Shown here piece by piece: positions 19,735-29,490 of a DNA stretch of 64,000 bases (position 1 is its first letter; each line of letters starts with the position of its first letter). The notes beneath the pieces were generated by a model. It had not been told where the DNA came from. It worked only from the letters and a program-made list of their open reading frames with translations, and searched no databases. This DNA is from Hathewaya limosa (lineage in GTDB: Bacteria > Bacillota > Clostridia > Clostridiales > Clostridiaceae): contig NZ_JAUSWN010000002.1 of assembly GCF_030815255.1 (NCBI RefSeq), forward strand, positions 62,001 through 126,000, given 5' to 3'. A program made the position numbers and the translations under genes.

Positions 19735-20766
19735 TTAAATGTTAAGATTTTTTATTGTTTTTATAAGTTCATTTTTAAGTAAGGCTTTTTGACCCTCATT
19801 TGCAAAAGAAGCTTCAATAGAATTAAAAAGTACTTTTTTAATATCCTCAACATTAAATTTTAATTCTTTTACTAATATATTAAACTCATCATTTAATGTA
19901 ACATTAGATACAGTTTCATTATCAGTATTTACTGTCACTTTTATACCTTTCTCAAGATAACTTTTTATAGGATGGAATTTTAGCTGCTCAATAGCCTCTG
20001 TATTATAATTACTTGTAACACAAACTTCTAAAGGAACATTGTTATTTATTAAAAACTGAACAATTTCTGGGTTTTTATATGCAAAAACTCCATGTCCTAT
20101 TCTTTCAGCATGTAAAAGTTCTATTGATTTTATTATATTTTGCTCTATACCAGTTTCTCCTGCATGTATAGTAATATGAAATCCATATTCCTTTGCTAAA
20201 TCAAAAACCCTTTTATGTAATTCTGGTGGAAAATCATGCTCATTACCAGCTAAATCAATGGCCACTACCCCTTTATTAATATACTTTTTAGCTGTATTTA
20301 CTAATTCTATGTTTTTATCTACACTTTCATGTCTCATAGCACATAAAATTAAATTACTTATTACCCCATATCTTTCTTCTCCTGCTTTCATGGCTTCTAA
20401 TACCGTCTCTATAACTTCATCCATTGTAAGTCCCTTTTCTAAATGAAAGTATGGTGCAAATCTAATTTCTATATATTTAACTCCTTGTTTTTTACAATCC
20501 TCTAATAATTCAAGTGTTATTCTATAAATATTCTTTTTATCTTGCATAACCATTATAGGATACTTAAATTTAGTTAAGTATTCTTTTAAGGATTCGCATT
20601 TACCTATAACCTTAACATATCTTTCAAACTCTTCTAAAGTTTTTACAGGTAAAGCAATCTTTTGATCTTTTAACATTTCAAAGATAGTTTCAGGTCTCAC
20701 ACTTCCATCTAAGTGACAATGTAATTCCACTTTAGGCAATTTTTCAATTATATTATTTATATCCAC
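19735..20766 (-). CDS. add: adenosine deaminase
   Basis: Converts adenosine (and deoxyadenosine) to inosine in purine salvage. It has 343 residues, the usual family length. Metal-binding and catalytic motifs are in place: His16 and His18 in ELHCHLDGS, the HAGE motif, GHGVFAYK, and VNTDNETVS near the C-terminus in place of the more common SLNTDDP. It probably heads a two-gene unit with the PH-domain gene. Confidence 0.93.
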   Translation of the reverse strand: MDINNIIEKLPKVELHCHLDGSVRPETIFEMLKDQKIALPVKTLEEFERYVKVIGKCESLKEYLTKFKYPIMVMQDKKNIYRITLELLEDCKKQGVKYIEIRFAPYFHLEKGLTMDEVIETVLEAMKAGEERYGVISNLILCAMRHESVDKNIELVNTAKKYINKGVVAIDLAGNEHDFPPELHKRVFDLAKEYGFHITIHAGETGIEQNIIKSIELLHAERIGHGVFAYKNPEIVQFLINNNVPLEVCVTSNYNTEAIEQLKFHPIKSYLEKGIKVTVNTDNETVSNVTLNDEFNILVKELKFNVEDIKKVLFNSIEASFANEGQKALLKNELIKTIKNLNI

Positions 20767-20863
20767 TTTAACATTTCCTCTCTGTTTAAATTAGTTATAC
20801 TTATTCTAATATATAATCTAAATTTATCAACATATCTTTATGTATTATTTAAAAATTTTTAAA

Positions 20864-20898
20864 AAATAAAGATACTCTAAATTAAAGTATCTTTATTT
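20864..20898 (-). terminator. intrinsic terminator
   Basis: AAATAAAGATACT / AGTATCTTTATTT stem with nine-base loop just beyond the lipoprotein stop codon; it overlaps neither neighbour. Confidence 0.8.
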
Positions 20899-20908
20899 TT
20901 TATAATTA

Positions 20909-22201
20909 TTACTGTTTTACATATAAAGGATTACCTGCATAAAATATTGCATCATATTCTTTTATACTATCTAAGACTTTAGTTGGAGATTTATTTTCAC
21001 CCTTTAACAAGTATAACTTATTATCTGTAGTATAATATGCAATATCACCTTTATCTATCTGAATAAACTCAACATTTTTAGCTATAACTTTATCATCAAT
21101 TTTTAATACTTTATCTTTACCTAAAAGATATATCTTACCATTGAATAATGTATAAACTTGATTATTGGCTTTCATATTTTTATTTTCTTTGCCTTCCACT
21201 TTAACAGTAAGGTTATCTTTATTATTTAGATAAGCTGTATTACCCTTTTCATCAACCATAAAGTTAACTATATCTTTTCCTAGTTCTTTGGTTTCTTTTG
21301 TTGCTAGTTTTGTAGAGAAAAATTTATTTTCATTGTTCATATAATAAGCAACTCCATTAACAACTTGAAAGTCATAAGGAGATGCATTAACATTTGAAGC
21401 TATTTTTACTTCTTCCTTGCCAGATGGCTTATAATATAAATCACTAAAATACTTTTTATCTTTTTCTTTTATATTTTTAAAGTAAGTAACTCCTCCATCC
21501 TTATACATTCTAATAAAAAGATTATTCATTACATTACCTAACTTTTCTTCTTTTCCATTTTCTTTAAGCTCTTTTATATAAACAGCTTTATCTTCTTTTG
21601 TTATCAATATCTTGTCTTTGCATTCAGTAAAACTAAGTGCCTTAATTCCTGTTCCTATCTTTTTCCCCGTTTTATCACCATTATTAGTTAAAAATAACTC
21701 TGCTTTGTCATTTGTATATACTAATTGATTACTATCAGGATTTAATCTTGCCATTCCTACATTAGAAGCAATTTGTACTTTTTCCTTTCCATATGGTTTT
21801 AAATAGAGATTTTTATTTTTGTCAATATATGCTATATCCTTTTTATTGTTTATTATAGTTTCCGATGGTGATTTAGCTATTTCTGTTTTTGCTTTACCTT
21901 CCTCAAACATAAAAACATTTTTTTCAGAATCTTGGTATACTAACGCCCTGCTATCAGTAAAATATTGAAGATTTGAAAATTGATTATCTAATACAGCCTT
22001 ATCTATAATCTTTTTAAACCCACTATCTTTTTCATATTTCATATATATATCATTAGTACCTTCTTTAGCAGCATTCTTTTTAATAGCAATTAATGTGTTA
22101 TCTGGTTTTTCTAAATTAGCACTTGAAGTACTACATCCAAATAACCCAAATGGTAGTGTAGCAATAACAATACTACTAACAATTTTTTTTATTTTTTTCA
22201 A
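20909..22201 (-). CDS. lipoprotein with repeated beta-propeller-like segments
   Basis: A 430-residue predicted lipoprotein with lipobox LFGCS after a short signal peptide (Cys near residue 23). The rest is a series of repeats of roughly 40 residues, each with an aromatic 'IAYIDKNKNLYLK' or 'QLVYTNDKAELFL' pattern, resembling the DUF5050/WD-like propellers of clostridial surface lipoproteins. Its role is unknown. It is transcribed alone, and the start has a GGAGG site. Confidence 0.7.
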   Translation of the reverse strand: MKKIKKIVSSIVIATLPFGLFGCSTSSANLEKPDNTLIAIKKNAAKEGTNDIYMKYEKDSGFKKIIDKAVLDNQFSNLQYFTDSRALVYQDSEKNVFMFEEGKAKTEIAKSPSETIINNKKDIAYIDKNKNLYLKPYGKEKVQIASNVGMARLNPDSNQLVYTNDKAELFLTNNGDKTGKKIGTGIKALSFTECKDKILITKEDKAVYIKELKENGKEEKLGNVMNNLFIRMYKDGGVTYFKNIKEKDKKYFSDLYYKPSGKEEVKIASNVNASPYDFQVVNGVAYYMNNENKFFSTKLATKETKELGKDIVNFMVDEKGNTAYLNNKDNLTVKVEGKENKNMKANNQVYTLFNGKIYLLGKDKVLKIDDKVIAKNVEFIQIDKGDIAYYTTDNKLYLLKGENKSPTKVLDSIKEYDAIFYAGNPLYVKQ

Positions 22202-22414
22202 CGTATAATCCTCCTTAGTTTTATTTAACTTAACATATACATTTTATATTATACAATGAAATCCTTTTTTATCATATTATCCATTATTTAATCTTTTATT
22301 AATAAGTATAATTTTATCTTAATTTATATATTTCTTAAGGTTTTTTTAAGGTATATTTATTATAATTTTATTATGGAATAAAAGATTTATAGTATAAATT
22401 TAAGAGGGTGTCTT

Positions 22415-22714
22415 ATGATGATAAGGGTATTAAAACTTAATAAAAAATATATACACACTATAAGTTATCTGCTTATCCCCATTATAAGTTACTTATTGTC
22501 AACTAGGTTAACCGATGCTTTATTACAACCTATTTTAACTCTAGGCAAAACTCATGCCTCTAGTAAGTTAGTTAAATTAATTTTAAGATATACGGAAAGT
22601 TGTTTTTTTGAAACTACTTTATTTCTTACTATATTTGCATTAATTTTCTTTATGCTATCATTTACTTATAGCACTATTCTTAATAATAATTTTAGTGATG
22701 ATGACCCTAAGTAA
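22415..22714 (+). CDS. small membrane protein, function unknown
   Basis: A 99-residue protein with two strong hydrophobic segments (about 13-32 and 66-90) separated by a basic/polar loop. The start is an ATG pair at 22415/22418 with GAGGG upstream. It is a short single gene ending directly in a hairpin terminator. I recognise no family. Confidence 0.55.
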   Translation: MMIRVLKLNKKYIHTISYLLIPIISYLLSTRLTDALLQPILTLGKTHASSKLVKLILRYTESCFFETTLFLTIFALIFFMLSFTYSTILNNNFSDDDPK

Positions 22715-22730
22715 TTCATATACTTAGGGT
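22704..22730. terminator. terminator overlapping the end of the small membrane gene
   Basis: ACCCTAAGTA / TACTTAGGGT stem; its left arm encodes the last codons of the small membrane protein. It separates convergent genes. Confidence 0.75.
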
Positions 22731-22732
22731 TA

Positions 22733-23989
22733 TTATTTCATTTTTAAAAGTCCTTTAGTATCTTTCAATGACATCTGCGCTTTTCTAAAAAAATGATTGT
22801 TTAGATTATACTTGTTCTTATTTTGAATAACATCATCTACTGGCAAAACCTTATATTTATATCCTCCCCCACTATTTGGCTTTCTAAACACCCATGTTGG
22901 TACTATATCAAAATCTTTTAAATAGGTTTTTCCATCTTGTTTTTTTATATTCAATTTCACCATATATCCATCTTCAGTAAATCTATTATTTAAACTTTCA
23001 TAACACTGATTTGATATCAGGTTACCGAGAGAATAAGTTACGAAAGTTTTATGTCCGGTAGATTTATTTTCTATTGTTTCATATGGCTGAATAACATGGG
23101 GATGTCCACCTATTATCGCATCAACTCCCATTTCATTTAACTTTTTACTCATGTTTTTTTGATATTCATTAGGCCTTCTTGAATATTCATCTCCCCAATG
23201 TAGTAAAGCCATAATATAATCTACTTTTTCTTCCTTCATCTTATCTATATTACATTTAATATCTTCATAAAATTTTTCTAGATTACTATAATCAAAGGTA
23301 TTTATTAAACCTTCACATTTCTTAGGCATCAATATTCCATTTATAGTTTTTCTTCCATTTATTTTTTCTGTTTCATAAACATAAGAAATTATTCCAACTT
23401 TAATCCCATTTATATTTTTTATAGTATATTTTTTTTGATTTTCCTGCTTCTGCACTCCCGTAAACTCTAATCCAGCCTTTTTTATTTCCTGTAACGATTC
23501 CCTAAACCCATTCTCTCCTTTATCTATAACATGATTACTAGCAAAATTCACTATATCAAATCCACTATTTTTTATAGATCTTAATGCCTCTGGTGGAGTA
23601 TTAAAATTAGGATACCCAGAATATTTATCCTTATTATAAAAATTGGTTTCTACAGTTAAAAGTGATAAATCTGCCTCTTTGACAAAAGAACTTATATACT
23701 TAAAATTATCGTTAAAATCATACCTTTTACCATTATATGCGGCCCTAACTTGAGGCATATGATAAATTGTATTTCCTGCTGCAACTATACTTATATCTTT
23801 AGGTGTTTCTATAACTTCTTTTTTTTCTTCTTTGGATTTTAAATTTTCTTGTTTCTCCTTTTCTTCTATAGGTGCTAAAGTTTCCTTTGCTGTTTCTTTA
23901 ACATTTCCTTTAGAATTCATGCAAGCTGAAAAAAATAATACAATGGTCAAACTTAACATTAAACAACTCTTTATGTATTTACGTTTCAT
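22733..23989 (-). CDS. CapA-family (PGA-synthesis-like) metallophosphatase lipoprotein
   Basis: A 418-residue protein of the CapA/PgsA family (poly-gamma-glutamate synthesis), with a calcineurin-like phosphoesterase fold. A lipobox (FFSAC, Cys23) anchors it outside the cell, and a Glu/Lys-rich linker follows. Family motifs include DLSLLTVETNF, NFASNHVIDKG, ALLHWGDEYSRRPN and GGHPHVIQP. No capB/capC-like ligase genes are nearby, so capsule synthesis is not implied; isolated CapA lipoproteins are common in clostridia with unknown role. Confidence 0.85.
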   Translation of the reverse strand: MKRKYIKSCLMLSLTIVLFFSACMNSKGNVKETAKETLAPIEEKEKQENLKSKEEKKEVIETPKDISIVAAGNTIYHMPQVRAAYNGKRYDFNDNFKYISSFVKEADLSLLTVETNFYNKDKYSGYPNFNTPPEALRSIKNSGFDIVNFASNHVIDKGENGFRESLQEIKKAGLEFTGVQKQENQKKYTIKNINGIKVGIISYVYETEKINGRKTINGILMPKKCEGLINTFDYSNLEKFYEDIKCNIDKMKEEKVDYIMALLHWGDEYSRRPNEYQKNMSKKLNEMGVDAIIGGHPHVIQPYETIENKSTGHKTFVTYSLGNLISNQCYESLNNRFTEDGYMVKLNIKKQDGKTYLKDFDIVPTWVFRKPNSGGGYKYKVLPVDDVIQNKNKYNLNNHFFRKAQMSLKDTKGLLKMK

Positions 23990-24074
23990 AGTTCTCCCCC
24001 TTATTTATCTTTCATATATTTATATAATATACCATTTTATGTAAATAAGGAAGTATAATCTTTAAAAATAAAAA

Positions 24075-24101
24075 AAGAGGCCAAATATTATTTGGCTTCT
24101 T
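24075..24101 (-). terminator. intrinsic terminator overlapping the ATPase stop codon
   Basis: The stem AAGAGGCCAAAT / ATTTGGCTTCTT includes the last codons and stop of the ATPase gene, followed on the minus strand by a long T run. Confidence 0.75.
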
Positions 24102-26505
24102 TATGAAAAAATTTTCTTTTCATTTTAGATATAATTTTAAGTTCTAAACATTTTTTAACTATCTTAGATACAAACCCTATAACCGGCAAAGATAATAATA
24201 TTATCAAAAACGCAATACTATTATATGCAATTCCACAATTATATAGACTAAATATATCTTTACCTGTTGGGGTTAAAAATGCTACTGCAAAAAGTGTACT
24301 CATAGCAATTATAAGTAGAATCTTAAAGAGATTAAGAGGCCTAGCCACCTTATTAACAACTACTAAACTTATTCCTCCTAATACCAATACTGATAAAGTC
24401 ATGCACTGAGTTCTTTGAAGTCCTGTCAAATATGCTATTAAATACATTATTAAAGTACTCATTGCTAATACAATACCATTCGGCAAAGCAAATTGTAATA
24501 CTCTATTTAAAAATCCTTTTTTTACACGTTCCTTATTTGATCCTAATGCTAAGAAAAATGAAGGTATTCCTATAGTTAAAGATCCTATTAAACTTAACTG
24601 AATTGGTAAAATAGGAAACGGAAGAAATATAATTGCAAAAATAAATGAAAGAATTATAGAATATACTGTTTTAGATAAAAACAACTCTGATACCCTTTCT
24701 AAATTATTTATAAGTCTTCTGCCTTCCATAACTACTTGTGGTAATGCACTAAAATTGGAATCCAATAAAACTAGTTGTGCTACCGCCCTTGTAGCATCTG
24801 ATCCATTAGCCATTGCTATACCACAATCTGCTTCTTTTAATGCCAAAACATCATTAACCCCGTCACCTGTCATAGCAACTACATGCTCACTTTTTTGAAG
24901 TGCATTTACTATGTTTTTCTTTTGATGTGGTGTAACTCTCCCAAATACCGTAATGTTCTCCACTATCCTTGATAATTCTTCAATATTGTCTGGTAAATTC
25001 GTAGCATCTATATATTTATCTGCATTTTTAACACCTGCATTTTTAGCCACTGCTGATACCGTTATTGGATTATCACCTGAAATAATTTTTAAAACCACAC
25101 CCTGATTGTTAAAATATCTTAAAACCTCTGGTGCATCTTCCCTAATAATATCTTCTATAAGGATTAAAGCCGCAATTTCTAATTCACCTTTTAACTCCTT
25201 TGTTAATGATTCACCATTAAATTTTGCTAACAATAATACTCGTCTTCCCTTGATGGCCTCTTGTTCTACCGCTTCTTTTATTTCAGTATATCTATTTTTT
25301 AGAATCATTTCTGGAGCCCCTAAAATCCAAGTACCTTTTTTCTCAAATTCTACAGCACTCCATTTTCGTGCAGATGAAAATGCTATTTTGTTTATTACTC
25401 TTAGATTAGTATCTTTATTAAACCTATCTGCAATGGCACTCTGAGTTGGATTTGTATTAGAAAAAACTTTGCATATAGACGATAATACTTCTTCTATATC
25501 TTCCATATTATTATTATTAAATGTTATTACATCTGTAAGTTTTAATTTACCTTCTGTTATTGTTCCTGTTTTATCTAAACATAAGGTATCTACCCTTGCC
25601 AACACCTCTGTAGCCGGTAATTCTTGTACAAGTGTATTCCATTTAGAAAGTCTTATTATGGCTACAACAAATGTTGCACTGGTTAAAAGCACTAGTCCCT
25701 CTGGAACCATTCCTATTACTCCTGATACGGCACCTATAACCGCATCCCTCCATGAAGTTCCCGTAAACATAAGTTGGGTTGTAAAAAGTAAAATACTTAT
25801 TGGAATTACAAACTTTATAATCACTCCAAATATCTTATTTATTGCTCTCTGTAACTCTGAATTAATTTTTTTAAACTTTTTTGCCTCATTTGCAAGCTTA
25901 GCAGCATATGTATCAGAACCAACTTTAATAGCTTTAGCATACCCTTTACCACCAACTACAAAACTTCCTGATAATAAATTATTATGTCCTTTTTTTAAAA
26001 TAGGATCTGCTTCGCCGGTTAGTAAAGATTCATCTACTTCTAATTCATTATTTTCTAAAACTATAGCATCACATAAAACCTGTGATCCTGTTTGTAAAAT
26101 CATTATATCATCTATAACTAGCTCTTCTATAGCTATATCTTTTTCAATTCCATTTCTCATAACTTTCAATGTTGCTGAACTAAATACAGAAAGTTTTTCT
26201 ATAATTTTTCTAGCCCTTAACTCTTGAAAAATACCTATTAAAGTATTAGTTATTATAACTCCCGCAAAAATAGAATTTTTAGGTGAACCAGCTATTATAA
26301 CAATTAAGGCTAAAACAGCATTTAAAGCATTAAATACAGTAAATAAATTTGCCCTTATTATCTGCCATGTAGTACGAGATGGTGCCTTTGGAATAACATT
26401 AACCTTCCCTTCTTTTACTCTTTCTTCTACCTCTATATCTGTAAGTCCTTTTATATTCTCTACCTTTTCATAGGAGTTTTCTTCGCATTTTGTATTGTTG
26501 TTCAT
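24088..26505 (-). CDS. CtpE-like cation-transporting P-type ATPase
   Basis: A P-type ATPase of 805 residues with the actuator LLTGEADP, the phosphorylation site DKTGTITEG and the hinge TGDGVNDVLALKEAD. The membrane motif VPEGLVLLTS and the following VQELPATEVLARVDTL resemble mycobacterial CtpE, a calcium-uptake pump, more than the SERCA or heavy-metal types. There is no N-terminal metal-binding domain. It is transcribed alone; the gene at 26710 is divergent. Calcium is my best guess at the ion, by family resemblance only. Confidence 0.85.
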   Translation of the reverse strand: MNNNTKCEENSYEKVENIKGLTDIEVEERVKEGKVNVIPKAPSRTTWQIIRANLFTVFNALNAVLALIVIIAGSPKNSIFAGVIITNTLIGIFQELRARKIIEKLSVFSSATLKVMRNGIEKDIAIEELVIDDIMILQTGSQVLCDAIVLENNELEVDESLLTGEADPILKKGHNNLLSGSFVVGGKGYAKAIKVGSDTYAAKLANEAKKFKKINSELQRAINKIFGVIIKFVIPISILLFTTQLMFTGTSWRDAVIGAVSGVIGMVPEGLVLLTSATFVVAIIRLSKWNTLVQELPATEVLARVDTLCLDKTGTITEGKLKLTDVITFNNNNMEDIEEVLSSICKVFSNTNPTQSAIADRFNKDTNLRVINKIAFSSARKWSAVEFEKKGTWILGAPEMILKNRYTEIKEAVEQEAIKGRRVLLLAKFNGESLTKELKGELEIAALILIEDIIREDAPEVLRYFNNQGVVLKIISGDNPITVSAVAKNAGVKNADKYIDATNLPDNIEELSRIVENITVFGRVTPHQKKNIVNALQKSEHVVAMTGDGVNDVLALKEADCGIAMANGSDATRAVAQLVLLDSNFSALPQVVMEGRRLINNLERVSELFLSKTVYSIILSFIFAIIFLPFPILPIQLSLIGSLTIGIPSFFLALGSNKERVKKGFLNRVLQFALPNGIVLAMSTLIMYLIAYLTGLQRTQCMTLSVLVLGGISLVVVNKVARPLNLFKILLIIAMSTLFAVAFLTPTGKDIFSLYNCGIAYNSIAFLIILLSLPVIGFVSKIVKKCLELKIISKMKRKFFHKEAK

Positions 26506-26709
26506 ATATTACTCCTTTTTATTTTTTATTATTTCTTTATATATTATTCTAAGCTTAATTTCTTAAAATAATCTTAAAGAATATTTAAATTTACATTTCC
26601 ACAAGATAACGTTTACTTTAAATTTATAACAATTTATAAGTTTCCATTGACCAACGCCATTTATTTGTATATTATAATATTACGATATATAAATATATGG
26701 AGGTCTTAT

Positions 26710-27348
26710 ATGAAATTTTTCAAAAATTATGGTTATGTAATATTTTTTACTTTCCTCATTTTATCTTTATTTGATTTTAGATTTAGTATAATTGCTATAG
26801 TTTGTATGCTAGCTCCTATAATTTTAGCCATTTTAGGTATGGGACGTTTTTGGTGTGGAAACTTCTGTCCTAGGGGAAGTTTCTTCGATAAAATAATGAG
26901 TAAACTATCTCCTAATAACAAGGTTCATCCATTTTTTAAAAGTAAATTTTTAAGAATTTTTATGGTAGTATTTATATTTGCCAATTTTATTATTGGAATA
27001 GTACTAAATTGGGGCAATTTATATGGAATAGGTAAAGTTTTTTATAGAATAATAGTTATTACCACAATTGTAGGTGTAATTTTGGCTTTATTTAATAACC
27101 GTAGAACTTGGTGTAACTTCTGTCCTATGGGAACTATTGCTGGATGGATAACTAAGGTCAAAGGAAAAAAAACTGTAATAACCGTAGATTCATCTTGCGT
27201 ATCTTGTAATCTATGTAAAAAAGTATGTCCTATGAATATAGAACCAAGTAAAAACAAGAATTCTCACATAGAATCTGAAGATTGCATATATTGTTCTAAT
27301 TGCATCTATAAATGTCCTAAACATTCTTTAAAATTAACCAAAAAATAA
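26710..27348 (+). CDS. NapH/MauN-like 4Fe-4S membrane protein
   Basis: A membrane ferredoxin-type protein of 212 residues, using the ATG at 26710 with GGAGG seven bases before it (an ATG at 26647 has no such site). It has about four membrane segments. Two CxxxCP motifs (WCGNFCPRG and WCNFCPMG) lie at the membrane edge as in NapH, and two C-terminal 4Fe-4S motifs follow (CVSCNLCKKVCP and CIYCSNCIYKCP). Such proteins pass electrons between quinols or ferredoxin and a partner enzyme; no partner reductase is adjacent. Confidence 0.85.
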   Translation: MKFFKNYGYVIFFTFLILSLFDFRFSIIAIVCMLAPIILAILGMGRFWCGNFCPRGSFFDKIMSKLSPNNKVHPFFKSKFLRIFMVVFIFANFIIGIVLNWGNLYGIGKVFYRIIVITTIVGVILALFNNRRTWCNFCPMGTIAGWITKVKGKKTVITVDSSCVSCNLCKKVCPMNIEPSKNKNSHIESEDCIYCSNCIYKCPKHSLKLTKK

Positions 27349-27359
27349 ACATAGATATA

Positions 27360-27420
27360 AATAAAGTTCCCTTTATATCAAATACACTTGCGTACTTATA
27401 ATATTAAAGGGAACTTTATT
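27360..27420. terminator. bidirectional terminator
   Basis: A 16-base stem (AATAAAGTTCCCTTTA and its complement) with a 29-base loop, between the convergent ferredoxin and chemoreceptor genes. Confidence 0.8.
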
Positions 27421-27445
27421 TATATTAACTTCTTAAAAATCTATA

Positions 27446-28909
27446 TTAAAAAACTGATTTTCCTTCTTTATCTAAATTAGTTGCTATTTTTTCTATAGCA
27501 CTAAACTGTTTAATTATTCCTATAGATATATTTTCTGCTTCTTGTGCATATCGCATTGCTTCACTCTCATTTTTATTTTTTACAGCATTTACAATTTTAT
27601 GTCCTAATTTATGCAATTCTTTATGTGGCTCTCCAATTTCATTCCATATGGTTAGAATTTCTTCATTTTTAGGTTTAACTGCATTATAAAAATGACCAAA
27701 TCCACATTTCTCTCCATTTAATTGAAGAGGTTTTATGGACATCTGTGAAACCATTGTTTTAACTCCATCCACCCATTCCTCATGAGCATCTATAGCATTT
27801 TGCATAGCTTCTATAAAATCATTATTAGCCAATTTAAACATATCTTCACTATTAATTTCATTAGTTAACATAGTCATATTAGAAACTTCAGAGTCTACTT
27901 TTTCTAAATCGCTTCCCATTTTTCTAATAGCTTTAGCTGTAGAATAAAGACTTTCCCCCATGTCAGCTAAACCTTGTGCCCCATCTGTTAAAACATTCAT
28001 TGCAGATGACATTTCCTGTCCTATGGCATTTACCTCCTCCATATTACTAGAAATCTCTTGCATACCTGATATAATTTCAGTTATTGACTGTTTACTATCC
28101 ACAAATGAATTAGTCATATCTACTGTGTACTCTGTCATTTCATTAATTGATACTAGGGAGTTATTTATACTGTCATTACATTTTTCGGAAGCTTGTTCGA
28201 TTTTGTCCATAAATCTTTCTATAAACTTCAACTGTTCACTTGTATCTTCAGCTAGTTTTTTAACTTCATTAGCAACAACGGCAAAGCCTTTGCCATATTC
28301 TCCAGCTCTAGCAGCCTCTATACTGGCATTCAATGCTAATATAGATGTATTAGAAGTTATGTTGTTAATGCCATCAACAATATTCTTCATGTCTTTTACT
28401 ACAGTACTCATTTCTTTCATATTATCTCTCATAACCTCTCCATTAAGAGATAATTCTTGGTTTAGATCAGTGACTTTTTTTAAGCTTTGTTCACTCTTAT
28501 CTAAAGTTTGAGATACCTTACTACTATTTGAAGAAACATTTTCTAAAGCTGAAGCATTTTGTGATATTGCAGATGATACTTCTCCTATACTAGCCGTTGA
28601 TTGTTGTATTGCAGCTAATAAGTTTTCACTTTCATCCTTTAATTTATCTGATGTATCATTTAAGTCATATGAATAATAATCTAAATGGGTATGAAACATA
28701 CTTATTCTACTAGAAAGTCCTATAATATTTTTAACTGTTTTTTTAATTGCCGATTTAGTTTTTAACATAGTTTTTCCTATATTAATAAATGTATCTTCCA
28801 TTCCCCCAACAAGATTTTCAGACATTTTTTCAAGTGCCTTAACATCTTTATTTTCTATAGCCCTTTTTACTTCTTTTAGATTTCCTTTACTTTCTTTTTT
28901 AAAAAACAT
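27446..28909 (-). CDS. soluble chemoreceptor with C-terminal zinc-binding (CZB) domain
   Basis: A cytoplasmic methyl-accepting chemotaxis protein of 487 residues with no membrane segment. The signalling tip NTSILALNASIEAARAGEYG is clear near residues 190-210, inside a long coiled coil. After residue about 370 the protein has the pattern of a CZB domain: His in DAHEEWVDGV, Cys in KCGFGHFYN, and two His in GEPHKELHKLG, a His/Cys/His/His zinc site. In other bacteria CZB receptors sense zinc or hypochlorite. It is a single gene near the metal-ATPase cluster. Confidence 0.9.
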   Translation of the reverse strand: MFFKKESKGNLKEVKRAIENKDVKALEKMSENLVGGMEDTFINIGKTMLKTKSAIKKTVKNIIGLSSRISMFHTHLDYYSYDLNDTSDKLKDESENLLAAIQQSTASIGEVSSAISQNASALENVSSNSSKVSQTLDKSEQSLKKVTDLNQELSLNGEVMRDNMKEMSTVVKDMKNIVDGINNITSNTSILALNASIEAARAGEYGKGFAVVANEVKKLAEDTSEQLKFIERFMDKIEQASEKCNDSINNSLVSINEMTEYTVDMTNSFVDSKQSITEIISGMQEISSNMEEVNAIGQEMSSAMNVLTDGAQGLADMGESLYSTAKAIRKMGSDLEKVDSEVSNMTMLTNEINSEDMFKLANNDFIEAMQNAIDAHEEWVDGVKTMVSQMSIKPLQLNGEKCGFGHFYNAVKPKNEEILTIWNEIGEPHKELHKLGHKIVNAVKNKNESEAMRYAQEAENISIGIIKQFSAIEKIATNLDKEGKSVF

Positions 28910-29058
28910 ATTATACCTCCATATATCCCCACTAAATTTATAAACATTAACACCGACTTGATATATTTATAAATATATTATTAATCAAATGTATATATTA
29001 TAATATATCGAATAATAAATATTTTTACTTGATATTATATTCAGTAAATTTAAACTCC

Positions 29059-29087
29059 TATCCAATAATATAGTGTATTATTGGATA
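29059..29087. repeat. perfect inverted repeat, operator or terminator
   Basis: TATCCAATAATA and its complement around a five-base loop, in the gap between the chemoreceptor promoter region and the metal-cluster terminator. There is no T run on the minus strand side, so an operator is possible. Confidence 0.5.
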
Positions 29088-29136
29088 ATCTTTATTAATA
29101 ATATCATAATATTCTATTAAAATCCATAAAAAAATA

Positions 29137-29181
29137 AAGCTATTTAATATACCTTGTTTTAAGGATAATATTAAATAGCTT
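29137..29181 (-). terminator. terminator of the HMA2/ATPase cluster
   Basis: AAGCTATTTAATAT and its complement with a 17-base loop, downstream of the last gene of the cluster, followed by a T-rich run on the minus strand. Confidence 0.8.
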
Positions 29182-29191
29182 ATGATTTTTG

Positions 29192-29467
29192 TTATTCAGT
29201 TATTGCCTCATTAACTTGAACATGTTCTCCCATAGTTAATTCCTTTTCAGCAATTATATCTTCTATTAGTTCCTTAGTTTCCATTAATTCTTCCAATGTC
29301 ATATTATTATAATCTTTTGAAGACCCTTTAGAAACATTTATTCCTTGATTTTTTAGAAATCCATCTATTTGTGTTTGATTTTTCTTATATATGTAATAAC
29401 CTGCTGCACACACTCCAACACCTACTACTATTCCTTTTATATGATCTCTATTTATGTTTTGTAACAT
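29192..29467 (-). CDS. small membrane-anchored protein of the metal cluster
   Basis: A 91-residue protein with one N-terminal membrane segment (about 11-25, GIVVGVGVCAAGYYIYKK) and an acidic C-terminal helix. The start has an AAGGGGGAA site. It is the last gene of the five-gene minus-strand cluster, 23 bases after the HMA2 membrane protein. I recognise no family; the shape resembles small accessory subunits found beside such ATPases. Confidence 0.6.
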   Translation of the reverse strand: MLQNINRDHIKGIVVGVGVCAAGYYIYKKNQTQIDGFLKNQGINVSKGSSKDYNNMTLEELMETKELIEDIIAEKELTMGEHVQVNEAITE

Positions 29468-29490
29468 AAAACTTCCCCCTTAAATATATA

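Noticed and set aside
22733..23989. Capsule synthesis locus
   Set aside because: Only a CapA-like lipoprotein is present; no ligase or exporter subunits adjoin it.
25469..26227. Long (252-codon) plus-strand frame opposite the CtpE-like ATPase
   Set aside because: It lies wholly within the antisense of a clear P-type ATPase and has no family features.
27960..28511. 183-codon plus-strand frame inside the chemoreceptor gene
   Set aside because: Antisense shadow of the coiled-coil signalling region.
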